Assembly (NCBI RefSeq): GCF_001939115.1
Contig: NZ_MQTZ01000044.1
Location: 62,001-126,000 of the forward strand
Direction: 5' to 3'
DNA from: Leptolyngbya sp. 'hensonii'
Lineage (GTDB): Bacteria > Cyanobacteriota > Cyanobacteriia > GCF-001939115
DNA: 64,000 bases
Part shown: in pieces, positions 27,844 to 36,525 of the stretch
Layout: the number at the start of each line of letters is the position of its first letter
How positions within the stretch are numbered: the stretch's first letter is position 1
Program-made: the position numbers and the translations under genes
Notes under the pieces: generated by a model
Databases searched by the model: none
The model's input: the letters and a program-made list of their open reading frames with translations, nothing else
What the model was told of the DNA's origin: nothing

Positions 27844-28602
27844 ATGAAAAGTCTGATTCGGCAACTTATCCGTCGATTGGGTTTTGACATTGTCAGATAC
27901 TATCCGTCAGCATTTGAACGGGCTCAGGCAATTGACAATCGACGAGAAGGCTCGAAAATTCTGAAGCTGTTGACTCTCCACGAAATTGACTTAGTTCTAG
28001 ATGTGGGCGCAAATATTGGACAATATGCCAAAGGACTTTTTCAAATTGGATACCAGGGTAAGATCATCTCTTTTGAACCCCTCTCATCTGCTCATGCACA
28101 GTTGTTCCTTTCAAGTCGAAATTACCCGAACTGGGAAGTGGCAGAGCGGGGTGCAATTGGTCATGCAAATGGTGAAGTCGAAATTCATATTTCAGGCAAT
28201 TCCGAAAGCAGTTCGTTGCTCAATATCTTGCCTGCCCATGTCAATGCGGCCAGGAAGTCAGCTTACGTTGATTCTGAGGTAGTCAGGATCTTTCGATTAG
28301 ATGAGTTGATAGGCCATCGTCTGGCCGATTTCCGGGCTCCTTTCCTCAAAATTGATACTCAGGGTTACGAAGATAGGGTACTCCAGGGGGCATCAGGAAT
28401 TCTTCCCCAGATTAAAGGGCTGTATTTAGAAATGTCTTTAATGCCTTTGTATGAAGATCAAATCCTTTTTGAGGAGATGCTAAGAACTGTGAATCAAATG
28501 GGGTTTTCTCTGTATGACTTGGTTCCTGGATTCTTTGATTACCGTACGGGTAGATTGCTGCAGGTGATGGGGACATTTTTCAGACATAGGGAAGATAGTT
28601 GA
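27844..28602 (+). CDS. FkbM family methyltransferase
   Basis: A 252-residue SAM-dependent methyltransferase. The SAM motif LDVGANIGQYA (about 52-62) is followed by FEPLSSAHAQL, and the FkbM signature FLKIDTQGYEDRVLQGA (about 167-183) is intact. Members usually O-methylate sugars or polyketide-type compounds. The gene is visibly more AT-rich than its neighbours and stands alone, which suggests acquisition by transfer. The methyl acceptor is unknown. Confidence 0.88.
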   Translation: MKSLIRQLIRRLGFDIVRYYPSAFERAQAIDNRREGSKILKLLTLHEIDLVLDVGANIGQYAKGLFQIGYQGKIISFEPLSSAHAQLFLSSRNYPNWEVAERGAIGHANGEVEIHISGNSESSSLLNILPAHVNAARKSAYVDSEVVRIFRLDELIGHRLADFRAPFLKIDTQGYEDRVLQGASGILPQIKGLYLEMSLMPLYEDQILFEEMLRTVNQMGFSLYDLVPGFFDYRTGRLLQVMGTFFRHREDS

Positions 28603-28666
28603 GCGGCGCTGGCGACAACCAATTCCTCTGGGTGAATTTCTCTATACTGGAGAAATACAAACAAAA

Positions 28667-28680
28667 GTTATCTAGATAAC
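28667..28680. promoter_or_regulatory. 14-base palindrome just before the psb28-type gene
   Basis: GTTATCTAGATAAC is a perfect palindrome ending eight bases before the ATG at 28689, in a stretch with no Shine-Dalgarno sequence. It could be a repressor operator or a small hairpin covering the start region. A TATACT element (28643-28648) just upstream may be the -10 box. No regulator is identified. Confidence 0.4.
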
Positions 28681-28688
28681 ATCACCCT

Positions 28689-29060
28689 ATGACAACCTCA
28701 GTACCTGCGATCGAGTTTTTTGAAGGAGTTTCAGAACAAATCAGCAATGTCAGCCTCCGCCTGAACCGGTCTTCCGGAGTCCGCACGGTGCTGATGACAT
28801 TTACTGAACTCAACTCTATTCAGCGATTTAAAAGCTTTACCAGTAAATTTAATGGCGCTTTGCGCCTCCTGGATGAAGAAGGGGAAATCACGATCGAGCC
28901 CGATTCTGTGAAGTTTGTGTTCGGTGGCCCTGAAGGGGACGATTTTGAGCGCATGGACTGTCAGTTCGAAGTCAATCGGGAGGACCATTGGGAGCGATTT
29001 ATGCGATTCATGAACCGCTATGCTGCAGTCAATGGGATGGACTACGGGGATCGATCTTAA
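28689..29060 (+). CDS. Photosystem II assembly protein Psb28 family (Psb28-2-like)
   Basis: A 123-residue protein matching the Psb28/Psb13 family: SLRLNRSSG (about 22-30), LRLLDEEGEI near 58-67, and the C-terminal signature DHWERFMRFMNRYAAVNGM (about 99-117). Psb28 proteins bind transiently to the cytoplasmic side of photosystem II during assembly and repair. The EGDDFERMDCQF stretch and the longer N-terminus resemble the second paralogue (Psb28-2) more than Psb28-1, but I cannot compare both here. It is followed 80 bases later by an epimerase. Confidence 0.88.
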   Translation: MTTSVPAIEFFEGVSEQISNVSLRLNRSSGVRTVLMTFTELNSIQRFKSFTSKFNGALRLLDEEGEITIEPDSVKFVFGGPEGDDFERMDCQFEVNREDHWERFMRFMNRYAAVNGMDYGDRS

Positions 29061-29140
29061 AAGCATCGGTACCCGGACCCAAAACTTCCCGACTGGAAAT
29101 CCCTGATAATAGCTGAAGAATCGTTATCAAGATTTAACAA

Positions 29141-30070
29141 ATGAAAATTGCGATCACCGGAGCCACTGGATTTGTTGGATCCAGATTGGTCCAGCACCTC
29201 CAGGCAGAGGGTCATCAGTTGTTGATTTTTAGTCGGGATGCTGCGCGAGCCAGACGGGTATTTCCCCAGGCAGCCTTTCCGACCCTGGAAGTGGTTGAAT
29301 ACAGCCCTACTGAAGCGGGGGCTTGGCAATCGGCGATCGCCGGTTGTGACGGAGTGGTGAACCTGGCTGGAGAGTCCATTGCGGAAGGTCGCTGGACGCT
29401 TGAGCGTAAGCAAAAAATTCTGGAGAGCCGTCAGTTGGGAACCCGTCGTCTGGTAGAGGCGATTGCCCAGGCTCAACCCAGGCCGTCTGTGTTGGTGAAT
29501 GCGTCCGCGATCGGCTACTACGGCACCAGTGAAACGGCCAGTTTTGATGAAGCCAGTCCGGCTGGGGAAGATTTTCTGGCCCAGGTGTGTCAGGCCTGGG
29601 AAGGGGAAGCGCTGCGGGTGAAGGAGAGTGGGGTCCGGTTGGTGATTTTCCGGACGGGCATTGTTCTCGGGTTGGGCGGGGCTGTGGCCAAAATGATCCC
29701 GCCGTTTAAACTGTTTGCTGGCGGCCCGATCGGCTCGGGACGGCAGTGGTTCTCCTGGATTCATCGGGAAGATTTGGTGGCCCTGATCCGGCAGGCTCTC
29801 ACCCAATCCGACCTGGAAGGAGTCTTCAATGCGACTGCCCCCTATCCTGTCCGGATGGCTGAATTCTGTCAGGCGATGGGGGAGGTGCTCCACCGTCCCT
29901 CCTGGCTTCCTGTTCCCGGTTTTGCCCTGGAGGTGCTCCTGGGAGATGCGGCTCAGGTCATCCTGGAGGGCCAGCAGGTCTTGCCGAAGCGCATGCTGGA
30001 GCAGGGATTTCAGTACCGCTATCCCCTGGTGAAACAGGCCCTGGAGGAAGTAGTGCATGAACACCCATGA
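29141..30070 (+). CDS. TIGR01777 family NAD(P)-binding epimerase
   Basis: A 309-residue atypical short-chain dehydrogenase. The Rossmann start MKIAITGATGFVGSRL holds the glycine motif; NLAGESI (about 70), SAIGYYG (about 124-130) and the WISWIHREDL-type region (here WFSWIHREDLV) define the family. Related plant and cyanobacterial proteins (SulA-like) sit at plastid or thylakoid membranes, and some affect cell division or thylakoid organisation; the reaction is not established. Its end overlaps the next gene by 14 bases. Confidence 0.88.
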   Translation: MKIAITGATGFVGSRLVQHLQAEGHQLLIFSRDAARARRVFPQAAFPTLEVVEYSPTEAGAWQSAIAGCDGVVNLAGESIAEGRWTLERKQKILESRQLGTRRLVEAIAQAQPRPSVLVNASAIGYYGTSETASFDEASPAGEDFLAQVCQAWEGEALRVKESGVRLVIFRTGIVLGLGGAVAKMIPPFKLFAGGPIGSGRQWFSWIHREDLVALIRQALTQSDLEGVFNATAPYPVRMAEFCQAMGEVLHRPSWLPVPGFALEVLLGDAAQVILEGQQVLPKRMLEQGFQYRYPLVKQALEEVVHEHP

Positions 30071-30470
30071 TGTAGGATCGGGGCGGCTTCTGTCCTATTC
30101 GGGCAGGACGTGGAAACGGGCGGAAATAGCGGTTCGTTGTTCACCATTCCAGTTGACCCTGTTGATGGCGATGCAGCATCAGAGTGTTTCCCTCCGGACG
30201 ATCGCAGGCCAGTCTGGCTTGGACCTGCATTACACTGACCGACCGCTCCCTGAATTGGTGACAGAAAATGAGCTGCTCTGGTTGATTCAAGTGGGGGTGC
30301 TGCGGCGGGAAGTGGATGGTCAGGGACTGACCGATAGCTTTCGCCTTACTCCCCTGGGCCGACAACTGGTTGAGCATTGGCAAGCGCAGGGAACGCATGG
30401 GTTCTCTGTCCCGTCTCTCTGGGATCGCCTATACAACATTCGGAACCGTTGGCTAAGATTAAGTGTTTAG
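30057..30470 (+). CDS. Npun_F0494-like conserved cyanobacterial protein
   Basis: A 137-residue soluble protein. After a variable start it shows RAEIAVRCSPFQLTLL, then LWLIQVGVLRREVDGQGLTD and SFRLTPLGRQLVEHW, a pattern I associate with the Npun_F0494 family. The middle and C-terminal parts look like a winged-helix fold, so DNA binding is possible but unproven. The start overlaps the epimerase gene by 14 bases, implying coupled translation. Confidence 0.72.
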   Translation: MNTHDVGSGRLLSYSGRTWKRAEIAVRCSPFQLTLLMAMQHQSVSLRTIAGQSGLDLHYTDRPLPELVTENELLWLIQVGVLRREVDGQGLTDSFRLTPLGRQLVEHWQAQGTHGFSVPSLWDRLYNIRNRWLRLSV

Positions 30471-30608
30471 GGAGTATAAAGTAAAAACTGGGAAGTGTAA
30501 CGGAGACTTGGAGAAAATCTCCTCCTGGGTCTGCAGTGGTTAGCAAAACTTCATGGCCCTCCCGTCTGCACTTTTCTGAGTCCTATCCCCTCTCCCCCTT
30601 CACCCTCT

Positions 30609-32096
30609 ATGAAAGCCATCATGGTTGTGGGCACCACATCCAATGCCGGAAAGTCCCTCATGACTACTGCGCTCTGTCGCATTTTAAGTCGGCGGGGCTG
30701 GCAGGTAACCCCCTTTAAAGGGCAGAACATGGCTCTGAATGCCTATGTGACTGCCAGTGGCGGGGAAATTGGTCACGCTCAGGCCGTCCAAGCCTGGGCT
30801 GCGGGGGCTATCCCTCGTATTGAGATGAATCCAATTCTGCTCAAACCCATGGGGGATATGACCTCGCAGGTGGTTTTGAAGGGTAAAGCCGTGGGCCGAG
30901 TCAGTGCAGAGGAATACTATCAGCAATACTTTGATGTGGGCTGGCAGGCGATCGAAGAATCTCTAAAACGTCTGGGGGAAGAATTTGATCTGATTATTTG
31001 CGAAGGGGCGGGCAGTCCGGCAGAGGTGAACCTAAAACACCGGGATCTGACCAATATGCGGGTAGCCAAGCACCTGAATGCCTCGACGGTTCTGGTGGCC
31101 GATATCGATCGGGGGGGTGCATTTGCCCACATCATTGGCACCCTGGAACTCCTGGATCCAGATGAGCGGGCACTGATTAAAGGAATTGTCATTAACAAGT
31201 TTCGAGGGCAACGTTCCCTGCTCCAATCTGGGATTGACTGGCTGCAGGACCGCACTGGGATTCCGGTAATGGGGGTGGTGCCGTGGATTGACCAGGTGTT
31301 TCCGGCAGAAGATTCCCTTAACCTGTTTGAGCGGCGCTCCAGTAAAACGACGGGAGAGCTCACCATCGCAGTGATTCGTCTGCCCCGCATCTCCAATTTC
31401 ACGGACTTTGACCCCTTGGAGGCTGAAGCATCGGTTAACCTGAAGTACCTGAGCCCCCGGGATTCCCTGGGGTACCCGGATGCGATTATTTTGCCCGGTT
31501 CCAAAACGACGATTGCAGACCTGCTGATGCTGCAAAAGTCAGGCATGGCCGAGGAGATTCAAAACTATGCGGCAGCAGGTGGCACGATTCTGGGGATTTG
31601 CGGTGGGTTTCAGATGATGGGGAAAATGCTGGCTGATCCGGAGGGCATTGAAGGTCACGAAGGCCGCTATCGGGGCCTGGGTCTCTTTCCGCTGAAAACT
31701 ATCATCACGGGTCAAAAAGTGGCCCGCCAGCGACTGGTGACGTCTAACTATCCGCAACTCGGCCTGCCAGTGGCTGGATATGAAATCCACCAGGGCCGTA
31801 CCAGTCCCATGGATCCAGAGAAGCCAATCCTGACAGAAGGTCAGACGTTCAACCCCTTGTTCGACGATCGCAACTTGGGGATTGTCGATTCCACCCAATC
31901 CCTCTGGGGAACTTATCTCCATGGCATTTTTGATAATGGTCCCTGGCGGCGAACCTGGCTCAATCGGTTACGACAACAGCGAGGGTTAAAGGCCCTGCCC
32001 ACAGGAATTCCCAACTATCGGGAGCAACGGGAAGCAATGCTCGATTCTCTGGCGACCACGATCGAAGCCCATCTAGATCTAACTCCTCTGCTGTAA
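30609..32096 (+). CDS. cobQ: Cobyric acid synthase CobQ
   Basis: A 495-residue enzyme that amidates four carboxyl groups of adenosyl-cobyrinic acid a,c-diamide during vitamin B12 synthesis. The N-terminal ATP-binding domain has VVGTTSNAGKS (about 5-15) and the QNMALNAYVT segment. The C-terminal class I glutaminase domain has nucleophile C331 in GICGGFQMMG and the late His in GTYLHGIFDN. Length is standard. No other cobalamin genes are adjacent; the ferredoxin-like gene follows 24 bases downstream. Confidence 0.96.
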   Translation: MKAIMVVGTTSNAGKSLMTTALCRILSRRGWQVTPFKGQNMALNAYVTASGGEIGHAQAVQAWAAGAIPRIEMNPILLKPMGDMTSQVVLKGKAVGRVSAEEYYQQYFDVGWQAIEESLKRLGEEFDLIICEGAGSPAEVNLKHRDLTNMRVAKHLNASTVLVADIDRGGAFAHIIGTLELLDPDERALIKGIVINKFRGQRSLLQSGIDWLQDRTGIPVMGVVPWIDQVFPAEDSLNLFERRSSKTTGELTIAVIRLPRISNFTDFDPLEAEASVNLKYLSPRDSLGYPDAIILPGSKTTIADLLMLQKSGMAEEIQNYAAAGGTILGICGGFQMMGKMLADPEGIEGHEGRYRGLGLFPLKTIITGQKVARQRLVTSNYPQLGLPVAGYEIHQGRTSPMDPEKPILTEGQTFNPLFDDRNLGIVDSTQSLWGTYLHGIFDNGPWRRTWLNRLRQQRGLKALPTGIPNYREQREAMLDSLATTIEAHLDLTPLL

Positions 32097-32120
32097 CCTG
32101 CCCTCGCTACCCTGTATTCC

Positions 32121-32360
32121 ATGACTATCCGGATTCGATTCCTCCCAGATGATGTCACGGTTGAGGCTCAGCCGGGGGAACCTCTCCTGCAAGTGGCTCA
32201 CCGGGCAGGCATTTCCATTCCAACGGGTTGCCTGATGGGGTCTTGCTGTGCCTGTGAGGTGACAATCGAAGAGTGGGGAGATGTCCGAGCCTGTATCACC
32301 TCGGTGCCTCCCGGATCAGCAGATTTGACGATTAATCTCTTTAGTGACCCGACCTGGTGA
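32121..32360 (+). CDS. Short 2Fe-2S ferredoxin-like protein
   Basis: A 79-residue protein with a plant-type beta-grasp start and cluster ligands C37-x4-C42-x2-C45. The fourth cysteine is C58, only 12 residues later, instead of about 29 as in photosynthetic ferredoxins. An extra cysteine (C43) lies in the loop. It could be a compact electron carrier for a specific partner. It lies 24 bases after cobQ on the same strand, so it may be co-transcribed. Confidence 0.82.
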   Translation: MTIRIRFLPDDVTVEAQPGEPLLQVAHRAGISIPTGCLMGSCCACEVTIEEWGDVRACITSVPPGSADLTINLFSDPTW

Positions 32361-32367
32361 TGGAGGT

Positions 32368-32679
32368 TCAGGCAGCGTCTGGCTTTTGGAAGGACAGGGG
32401 CTGCTTGTGAATCACGGTCAGGCGTGTTTCTGGCTCTTCCAGATAAGCAGTGAAGCCCCGGGCGGTTCGTTCAACCCGAATGACAGAACCGTCTTTATTT
32501 CTGATGTAGGTGGTTCTCATGGGTCCCAGGGCAAGCGATCGGGAAACCAGCATATTCAGGGAAAGAGCCTGAAAGGTGACCGTCGCATAATCTGCCAGAT
32601 GTTTGGCAATGGTAATAGGTAAACCAGAGCTATCAAAGGTGCCTATACATACCACCAGTTCCGTCTTTTCCGTATCCAT
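32368..32679 (-). CDS. Conserved hypothetical protein
   Basis: A 103-residue soluble protein starting MDTEKTELVVCIGTFDSSG, with RTTYIRNKDGSVIRVERT and a C-terminal LTVIHKQPLSFQKP. It reads as an alpha/beta protein with no signal peptide. I chose the ATG at 32679; the frame is open to a TTG at 32721, which is less likely. Convergent with the ferredoxin gene, with seven bases between the stops. Family not recognised. Confidence 0.6.
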   Translation of the reverse strand: MDTEKTELVVCIGTFDSSGLPITIAKHLADYATVTFQALSLNMLVSRSLALGPMRTTYIRNKDGSVIRVERTARGFTAYLEEPETRLTVIHKQPLSFQKPDAA

Positions 32680-32892
32680 CTTTAACCGTGCCTTACAACA
32701 GTAACCACCCGATTGATCCAAATTATGCTGCAGGATTTGTAGTCTTGGTCACAGTGATAATCCTCATTTTCGATCCTGGAGTATAGCGAGTTGTCTGTAC
32801 ACACCTAAGTAAAACTCAATAAAAAGTGATATCTGGTTGTTTTTATTTACATTCACGGCGGCTGGGGGTAGTAGCCTGTCCAGCAAATATTG

Positions 32893-32921
32893 AGAAATAA
32901 AGGGTGGGAACGTTCCCACCC
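32893..32921 (-). terminator. Rho-independent terminator of the AAA+ gene
   Basis: GGGTGGGAACGTTCCCACCC (32902-32921) is a perfect 20-base palindrome. On the minus strand it is followed by TTTATTT. It lies 30 bases after the stop of the AAA+ ATPase gene. Confidence 0.8.
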
Positions 32922-32951
32922 ATCAAAATTTCTGTGGCGAAGTCCTGGCAG

Positions 32952-34352
32952 TTAGGATGGGAGCAGCTCTAGCGGTGGAATATCTTCTGGTAAGAGTGTG
33001 CTCAAAACCTCATCCGTGATCGTCTGAATATTCACTAAACGATTCGCCTGCCGTTCAATGGTCTTCTCAAAAATATTTCTGACTAACCGACCATTGCCAA
33101 AGGATTTGTCCCGTTTATCATAGAGGGTTTGAAAGATTTCTAACAACCGCGTCTCTGTTTCAGGCATGACTTTGAAGTTACTTTCTCGACATAGTTTGTG
33201 AAAGATTGCCAGGAGTTCCTCAGGGCGATAATCCTTGAAGTAAAAGTAACGATTAAATCGGGATTTTAGACCGGGATTAGACTCCACAAACTCGGTCATA
33301 TTGTCGGTGTAACCGGCAGCGATCACGACTAATCGATCGCGATGATCTTCCATCCGTTTCAGCAGCGTATCAATCGCTTCCTGACCAAAGTCATTACCAC
33401 TCGTTTGGGGGGTCAGGGCATAGGCTTCATCAATAAACAAAACCCCATCCAGAGCAGATTTTAGAAGCTCATCCACCTTTTTGGCTGTCTGGCCGACATA
33501 TCCGGCCACCAGCCCAGCCCGATCGGTTTCGACCAGGTGGCCACTAGAGAGAAAGCCCAGATGTTTGTAAATACGACCCAGCATCCGGGCCACTGTGGTT
33601 TTGCCCGTTCCCGGATTGCCCGCAAAAACAGCATGCAAAGAGACAGTGGTTTTTGCCAATCCCCGTTCTGTTCTCAACTTCTGAACTTTCAAAAAATTCG
33701 TGAGGGTTTTGATTTCATCTTTGACAGTCTCCATGCCGACCAGGCTATTGAGCTGTTCTAAAACTTTCTCCAGGCTATCTTCAGCGGGTGGATAGACGGC
33801 ATTGGGTTGCTCTTTCTGGTCCGTTGATTTTTCGGAAGACTCCCCCTGATGGAGCAGTTTCCAGATGGTTTCCAGGGCCTTTTTTTCGAGTTCTGTTTCC
33901 TCCCCATCTGCTTTGACCACCACCTGAGCAAATCGGTACAGGGCGTTGGTGATGGGGGCAAAAAACTGGGTTCCATTTTGGCGATCGTGCTCTTTCAGAA
34001 CCCCTGGCAAATAGAGTTGATTTTCCTGAAGATCGTTGTTGATTCTAGCCTGTTTGTAGTCTTCAAAAATTTTGAGAATACTGAGTTCTCCCCGCTCTCT
34101 AATTTCGGGAGAGAGTTCCCATTGATTAACCAAAATAAAGAGCAGTTCTCGGTTTTGCTTGATCAGAGCATAAACAGTGCCATAGGCCAGCATTTCATTC
34201 GAGGTGAAGCGATGATCGACAGCGACGAAAATCCGAATGATTTCGGTCAGGTCCAGCAGGATCATGCTTTGATACGCCTGCCCCAGTTCTAATAAGGGTT
34301 GGAGCGCTTTCAGAAGGAGATTGGCTTCTTTTTTGATTTCTCGGGTATCCAT
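32952..34352 (-). CDS. CbbX/SpoVK-like AAA+ ATPase with N-terminal helical domain
   Basis: A 466-residue ATPase. Residues 1-170 are helical and resemble a TerB-like tellurite-resistance domain (for example FVAVDHRFTSNEM and VVVKADGEETELEKKAL). The AAA+ module has Walker A GNPGTGKTT (245-253), Walker B VLFIDEA (304-310), a pore-loop-like GYVGQT (284-289) and an arginine-finger region near LKSRFNR. The ATPase half is closest to CbbX, the Rubisco activase of red-type Rubisco, and to SpoVK. No Rubisco gene is nearby, so the substrate is unknown; remodelling of a protein complex is a fair inference. Confidence 0.85.
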   Translation of the reverse strand: MDTREIKKEANLLLKALQPLLELGQAYQSMILLDLTEIIRIFVAVDHRFTSNEMLAYGTVYALIKQNRELLFILVNQWELSPEIRERGELSILKIFEDYKQARINNDLQENQLYLPGVLKEHDRQNGTQFFAPITNALYRFAQVVVKADGEETELEKKALETIWKLLHQGESSEKSTDQKEQPNAVYPPAEDSLEKVLEQLNSLVGMETVKDEIKTLTNFLKVQKLRTERGLAKTTVSLHAVFAGNPGTGKTTVARMLGRIYKHLGFLSSGHLVETDRAGLVAGYVGQTAKKVDELLKSALDGVLFIDEAYALTPQTSGNDFGQEAIDTLLKRMEDHRDRLVVIAAGYTDNMTEFVESNPGLKSRFNRYFYFKDYRPEELLAIFHKLCRESNFKVMPETETRLLEIFQTLYDKRDKSFGNGRLVRNIFEKTIERQANRLVNIQTITDEVLSTLLPEDIPPLELLPS

Positions 34353-34584
34353 TCAGAGCGTTGCGTGCAAAAAGCACAGTGATGGATGGGGCAATAACTT
34401 ACTGGCTATTTTATGCTGCTTCTGCTGAACCCCATCTCCCTGAGCGGATGAATATTCGGATCTTGGATGCTGAAGTCAAAGCAGCAAAATCTACGCTAAA
34501 CTAACCTGACTGAGTTTCAGATTGCTCAACCCTGAATCATGGGGATTGCTCTCAAGTGTCTGTTGCAGGGGATAGGTTAGCCGC

Positions 34585-35592
34585 ATGAATCAACTCAACA
34601 GTGCGTTTACCCTGTTTTTGAGCCTGTTGGTGGAAGCCATTCCCTTTCTGCTCCTGGGGGTGTTGTTTTCCAGTTTATTGCTGGTTTTCGTGAATGAACG
34701 GAAGCTGATTGCCGTGATGCCAAAGAACCCAATTCTGGGGGCTCTGGTGGGCAGTCTAGCTGGGTGCCTATTCCCGGTCTGCGAGTGTGGTAATGTGCCT
34801 GTGGCCCGACGCCTGTTGATGCAGGGTGCCCCCACGTCGGTCGCGATCGGATTTTTGCTGGCAGCCCCAACGATTAACCCGATCGTCTTTTTCTCTACCC
34901 GGACTGCTTTTCGAGATCAGCCAGAGGTCATCCTGTTCAGGTTTGCCATTTCCCTGGCAATCGCAGCTTTCATCAGCCTGGTTTTTAGCGTCCAGCGAGA
35001 TCTGCGTCCCCTCTTGCAGCCATCAGTGGTCTGGATGATGCCCATCAGTCGTACTGAGCAGAGTCTGGCAGCGACATCGTCTCCGTTGCTCCAATCTGGA
35101 ACCTTTCTCCTGGGGGTTACGGGGCAGCCCCAACGATTGGATGCAACCCAGATTACCTTTGACTCTCCCAGTCAAAAACCCCTGGCAGATAAACTGGTTT
35201 TGTTCCTGGAAAATATGGTCCAGGAACTGCGGGAACTGGGGGCGATCCTGGTGTTGGGGAGTGCGATCGCTGCAACAATTCAGGTGTTTGTTCCCAGAGA
35301 AATCATTCTCGACCTTGGTCAGGGGCCTGCGACCTCGATTCTGGCCATGATGTTGCTGGCGACGATCGTCTCTATTTGTTCCACCGTGGATTCGTTTTTT
35401 GCCCTTTCTTTTGCCTCCACCTTTACCACAGGGTCACTCCTAGCGTTTTTGGTCTTTGGGCCTATGATTGACCTGAAAGGGCTGGGGTTAATGATGTCTA
35501 TCTTTAAACCTAGGGCGATGATCTACCTGTTCGGCCTGGCTGCTCTCCTGACTTTCCTGACGACACTCGTGATTAACCTCCATGTCAGCTAG
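34585..35592 (+). CDS. Permease, ArsP_1/UPF0718 (YcgR-like) family
   Basis: A 335-residue membrane protein with about eight hydrophobic segments. The family motif around GCLFPVCECGNVPVARRL (about residues 55-72) includes two close cysteines, and a second copy-like region lies near VSICSTVDSFFALSFA. Related permeases export methylarsenicals or are linked to metal homeostasis. The next gene overlaps by 11 bases and encodes the usual partner (TIGR03943/DUF1980), as in Bacillus ycgR-ycgQ. The transported substrate cannot be deduced. Confidence 0.88.
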   Translation: MNQLNSAFTLFLSLLVEAIPFLLLGVLFSSLLLVFVNERKLIAVMPKNPILGALVGSLAGCLFPVCECGNVPVARRLLMQGAPTSVAIGFLLAAPTINPIVFFSTRTAFRDQPEVILFRFAISLAIAAFISLVFSVQRDLRPLLQPSVVWMMPISRTEQSLAATSSPLLQSGTFLLGVTGQPQRLDATQITFDSPSQKPLADKLVLFLENMVQELRELGAILVLGSAIAATIQVFVPREIILDLGQGPATSILAMMLLATIVSICSTVDSFFALSFASTFTTGSLLAFLVFGPMIDLKGLGLMMSIFKPRAMIYLFGLAALLTFLTTLVINLHVS

Positions 35593-36388
35593 TTCCTTCT
35601 TTCAGAACCGAGAGCGCAATCGGCGACACCGGAATCGCCGATCTCCTTTCCAGCAATGGTTAGAAGTGTTAGCCATTGGGTCTTGGGGGGGCCTGTTTTT
35701 GAAGTACTGGCTGACCGGGAAACTGTATCTGCTCATCCACCCCAACTATTTTGGGTTGACTGTAGTCGGGGGGATAGGGCTCATTGTTGTGGCTCTGTTG
35801 CGCTTGCTGTACCTCTTCCGGGGTCAGTCTGCTTCTGTTGTGGGTGGTGCTCAACATCTGAATCTGTTTCCTCCCCTAATCAGTTCGCTGTTGCTGCTGG
35901 TGACGGCGATCGCGGGTCTGATGGTGGAGCCCCGTGCTTTTGCCAGCCCCATGGCAGCCCAGCGAGGTCTGGGAGAGTCCAGTGCCCTCACCCGCACGCG
36001 GCCCCAGGCGTTTCGGAGTCAGACTGTTCCGGAAGATCGCTCCCTGATTGATTGGGTCAGAACGCTGAACGTGTATCCGGAGCCGGATGCCTATACCGGA
36101 CAGAAGGTGAAGGTACAGGGATTTGTTACCTATCCTTCGGTCAGTAGCGGCCTCGGCGATCGGTATTTGGGTATTACTCGCTTTGTGATTACCTGCTGTG
36201 CAGCGGATGTTTACCCGGTCAGTTTGCCGGTTAAATTAACCCAGAATCGTGCGGCTTACCCGCTGGATCGGTGGTTTGAGGTGGAGGGGCGGATGATCAC
36301 AGAAACGCTGGGGGGGAAACGCCAGTTGGTGATTGAAGCTAAATCCCTCAAATCTATCCCTGAACCGAAAAATCCCTATGATTATTAG
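35582..36388 (+). CDS. TIGR03943 (DUF1980, YcgQ-like) membrane protein
   Basis: A 268-residue partner of the preceding permease. Two or three hydrophobic segments (about 22-105) are followed by a soluble domain with a conserved ITCCAADVYPVSLPV stretch. In this domain GQKVKVQGFVTYP resembles an OB-like fold. The overlap with the permease gene indicates a two-component membrane system. The twin cysteines could bind metal; this is inferred. Confidence 0.88.
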   Translation: MSASSFFQNRERNRRHRNRRSPFQQWLEVLAIGSWGGLFLKYWLTGKLYLLIHPNYFGLTVVGGIGLIVVALLRLLYLFRGQSASVVGGAQHLNLFPPLISSLLLLVTAIAGLMVEPRAFASPMAAQRGLGESSALTRTRPQAFRSQTVPEDRSLIDWVRTLNVYPEPDAYTGQKVKVQGFVTYPSVSSGLGDRYLGITRFVITCCAADVYPVSLPVKLTQNRAAYPLDRWFEVEGRMITETLGGKRQLVIEAKSLKSIPEPKNPYDY

Positions 36389-36473
36389 AATTCCATGAAA
36401 ATGTCATTCGTGGGAAATGTCGTGAATTGTGTCGCTGATAAAATTCCTGTTCTTGCGGTTTGGGTCTGTGAGG

Positions 36474-36501
36474 GTAGAGACGTAATTTATTACGTCTCTA
36501 C
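36474..36501. repeat. GTAGAGACGTAA inverted repeat
   Basis: GTAGAGACGTAA, TTTA, TTACGTCTCTAC: a perfect 12-base inverted repeat with a four-base loop. Hairpins with the GTAGAGACG core are common dispersed repeats in cyanobacterial genomes. It lies 25 bases before the ATG of the following gene. Confidence 0.75.
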
Positions 36502-36525
36502 TACGGGGTGGTTTGGGGGGATGCT

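Noticed and set aside
29057-30064. 335-codon open frame on the minus strand
   Set aside because: It lies opposite the epimerase gene, which has clear family motifs. The antisense translation is His/Pro/Arg-rich with no domain character.
32952-34352. CbbX-like ATPase considered as a true Rubisco activase
   Set aside because: No Rubisco genes are nearby, and the extra N-terminal helical domain is not part of CbbX; only the ATPase half is similar.
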